Source: Chrysomallon squamiferum
Lineage: Eukaryota > Mollusca > Gastropoda > Neomphalida > Peltospiridae
NCBI GenBank assembly: GCA_012295275.1
Contig: CM022671.1
Span: 20,821,322-20,885,321 of the forward strand
Length of the DNA stretch: 64,000 bases
Direction: 5' to 3'
The position numbers were made by a program, and so were the translations under genes. How positions within the stretch are numbered: the stretch's first letter is position 1; each line of letters begins with the position of its first letter. The notes beneath the pieces are model-generated. The model ran no database searches, was not told the origin of the DNA, and was given only the letters and a program-made list of their open reading frames with translations. Positions 61,091-64,000 of this stretch are shown piece by piece.

Positions 61091-63835
61091 ACTAAGATGA
61101 TTACGATAATCTGACAAAAATGATGATTAAATTACAAACAGTCGTGTTGCTGTAACAATCTGGAGCATTCAAGATGTCATTAACCTAAGCCTAGCAAAGG
61201 AAAATAAACACGCGTTAAAAGCTAATTACTCATTTCAGTTTTCAGTATCGGGTAAATAATACATTCTTTCATTAGCATTCGACTCTGATGTACCTCAGAT
61301 AAGAACAAGACACATTAACAAAACAAAAATAATAATTAAAAAACTCACACCTGATAATGCACGTAAGTGTAAGTGAATTTGTTATTAAAGGTATATTGTT
61401 TCGATGGACTAATGAATTTTCAGATTTTCTATAGTCTCATGTTTCACTTCGGATAATCATAGAAGTTGAAAGATTACAATATCTAGATAGGTGCAAGAAA
61501 AAATAAATTAAAATATGTGAAAAAACGAAATGAAATCAGTCTTGTCAAATGTTTTTGTTCTGTCATTTTTAAAAGAGGATTTTGGAAACACTTAGATGTA
61601 AAATGATCATAAAAATGTTCTCCAGTTACGTCCTCATAAAGACAAGCAACATGTTTTAATTAATAACATGAGATTTTACTTTTGTATGACAAAGATTAAG
61701 ATACAAGTACTTGTAATATGTCCTCAACAGTCATTATAAATAAATAAATATTTAAGCAAAGAAACGAACACACATGTAAACAATTTATAAAATGAAGTAA
61801 TTTCAGCAAAACAAATATGCCAACATTAGAAACTCTTTTACATCATCATTATTTTTTAGAAGACATCTTGGAAAATGAAAAGAATTTCGTAATATCCCCT
61901 TCCATTTTATATAAATTATTGTGTCACTTATTTGAAGAAAGTCAGTTACAGATATTGTCTTTGAAAGAGTAATCTCCCTTGCAATATGCAAATAACCACT
62001 GGCTGAACATAAGAATTTTAGAGTTATCTTCCGTATATTGGAATAGTTCGCCGTGAGAAAGCTAAGCACTCGTATCAGTACTTATAACGGTTATTGACGT
62101 GTACAAGAAATGACAGAGCAGTAATTATTCTTTATTTTAGTCCCGTTTTTTGTTTGTTTGTTGTTGTTTTTTTTACTTTATTACACTGTAGCCATATTTC
62201 TCTTCTTTAAATTCTTTTCTTTTTTCTGTATTTTGTCTTTCTTTATAATCTTTATTTCTCTTTCATTCTTTTTTTTTTTTTTTTAAATTCAAAGGTGCCA
62301 TAGCTAAGCTTTTATGCGGCGATTTATTTTATTATTGCATGATTTAGCTTTAAAAAGTGCAGAAATGATTTCTACTAGATCTTACTGCCTAATTTTGTTT
62401 CAGTGTTAGACGTTAATTATCAAGACATAATTTTTTCTGTTCTTTTTCTTTTTCCTTTTTTTTCTTCTTTTTTCCTCTGCTTCTGTACAGTTTTTTGTTG
62501 TTGTTGTGGTTGTTGTGTCTTTTTTTATTATTAAAAGAAATACAAAATCATTTTGCATATATTAGTATTCAAAAACGATGTCTAGTATATTTGTAAGTCG
62601 CTATTAATAAAGTCATCTTAAAGATTAGAATAATTTTATTAGCAAATAATCAAATGACCATTTACACACTAACTAAAATGTTTTTAAAGATAATATTCTT
62701 TATTCTCTTTCATATTTTTTCTCCGCAGAAAACTTAATATCCTGTGATCTCTTGACTCACTTCATACATAAAACTAGCGTAAACTCTTCAGACGTTGCTT
62801 TATTATCATCAACATCATCATCATCATTCCTCTCTTCATCATCTTTTTCTTCTTCCTCTTCTCTCTGTCTTTCTTTCTGTATTTATTTACTATCAAAATT
62901 CAAATTATATTTGCATTCTCACTGTCTTTCTTTCTCTTTTGCCTCTCCCCCTCTCTCTATCTGTGTCCTCATACATAGACACATACATACATAAATAAAC
63001 ATAATACATACATACATATATATACATTCAAACATAAACATATATATATATAGATAGATATATATACACAGAGACATATGCATGAATACAAACATACATA
63101 TATTTAGAGAAATATATAGAAATATACAAAAATATAATTTATAACTAATTCATTATTTTTAATTGATGCTTTATATAAGTGTGTGAATTTGTCATTTGTA
63201 TAATAAAAAATATCATCACTAATGGCTAACAAGCAATTAGCGAGTCACAGTCACTTTACTAACAAGTAACCGGTTAATTATTGATATATCTACTTAATTA
63301 AGGAATTAAACAGGCAATTTGTTTTGCTACGAGCCATTTGCAAACCTTGCAACCCGTGGCATTTATCTTATCACTGGATTAACGACGTCATCAACCCTGC
63401 CACTAGACTTTTTGATTCGTCATGTACGACAATCGTAAAGTATTTTTTTTTAAATAATATATCTCTAGCCAGTTGTAGTCAGTCCCTAGATACCTTTTAA
63501 CATTTTAATGGACTCTATAATTAAATCATGAAGTTCTCTTAAAATACTAAAGTTTATAGGTAGATGAATGAGTGTCAAAGTAAATGGTTTGTTTTCATTT
63601 GATATCAGTTTTTCTTTTTTCCCTTTTTTTTTTTTTTTTTTTTTTTTTGAAGTTTAAAATAAAAGTGAAATTTTTTAGATTCTGTGGAACTGACACTGAC
63701 TTGTGCAGAGAAAAGAACAAAAATGTAAGTCAACTGATCAAAGTGATTTTAGAAATAATTAAATGAAAAAGTTATTTAATGACTCTACAACTTAATTTAT
63801 TACTAACTGTTATTAGATGTGAAATACGTAGGTTT

Positions 63836-63937
<102 letters not shown>

Positions 63938-64000
63938 GAATCCTATTTTGCCATTCTTACGTTTATTCCTCTCGATTAAAATTAAGAATATTAAGGATTT

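Overview
This is a eukaryotic, AT-rich window packed with microsatellites. It carries one recognisable gene: a metabotropic glutamate receptor (class C GPCR) on the + strand, with eight coding exons between 8486 and 57424. All splice junctions follow GT-AG and keep frame, giving a predicted protein of 912 residues. The source is most likely a mollusc. The receptor is invertebrate-like and resembles group III receptors. Two decayed copies of a tRNA-derived SINE with the central domain familiar from molluscan genomes lie at about 7340-7585 and 25110-25230. A short AAGGGAGATAACTC-like motif common in molluscan DNA recurs. The abundant octopus/squid SINE I would expect in a cephalopod was not seen, so class is left open.

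Layout: 1-8150 is upstream, non-coding, repeat-rich DNA. 8152-8485 is a possible promoter/5' leader with a small ORF that starts like a signal peptide. Exon 1 (8486-9001) encodes the first part of the ligand-binding domain. Intron 1 (9002-47970, 38.97 kb) holds microsatellites, several independent minisatellites, SINE remnants, and islands of complex sequence that may be regulatory. Exons 2-6 (47971-54213) finish the Venus flytrap domain. Exon 7 (54652-55573) carries the nine-cysteine domain and TM1-TM6. Exon 8 (57089-57424) carries TM7 and a short Ser-rich tail. The 3' flank begins with a 70-76 bp tandem array 17 bp after the stop codon, then unannotated DNA to 64000.

Main points of interest: (1) nearly all mGluR amino-acid-binding residues, including the group III basic cluster, are present, but the lysine that contacts the distal carboxylate of glutamate is leucine (L400), so the ligand may not be glutamate; (2) exon 6 is bracketed by two roughly 100-nt CU tracts; (3) intron 7 is built from degenerate repeats that resemble its own 3' splice site; (4) at least ten separate minisatellites lie in one locus; (5) a signal-peptide-like ORF lies upstream of a start that itself gives a weak signal peptide. 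I found no other protein gene, RNA gene or intact transposon. The remaining ORFs are short and look like chance or repeat translations.
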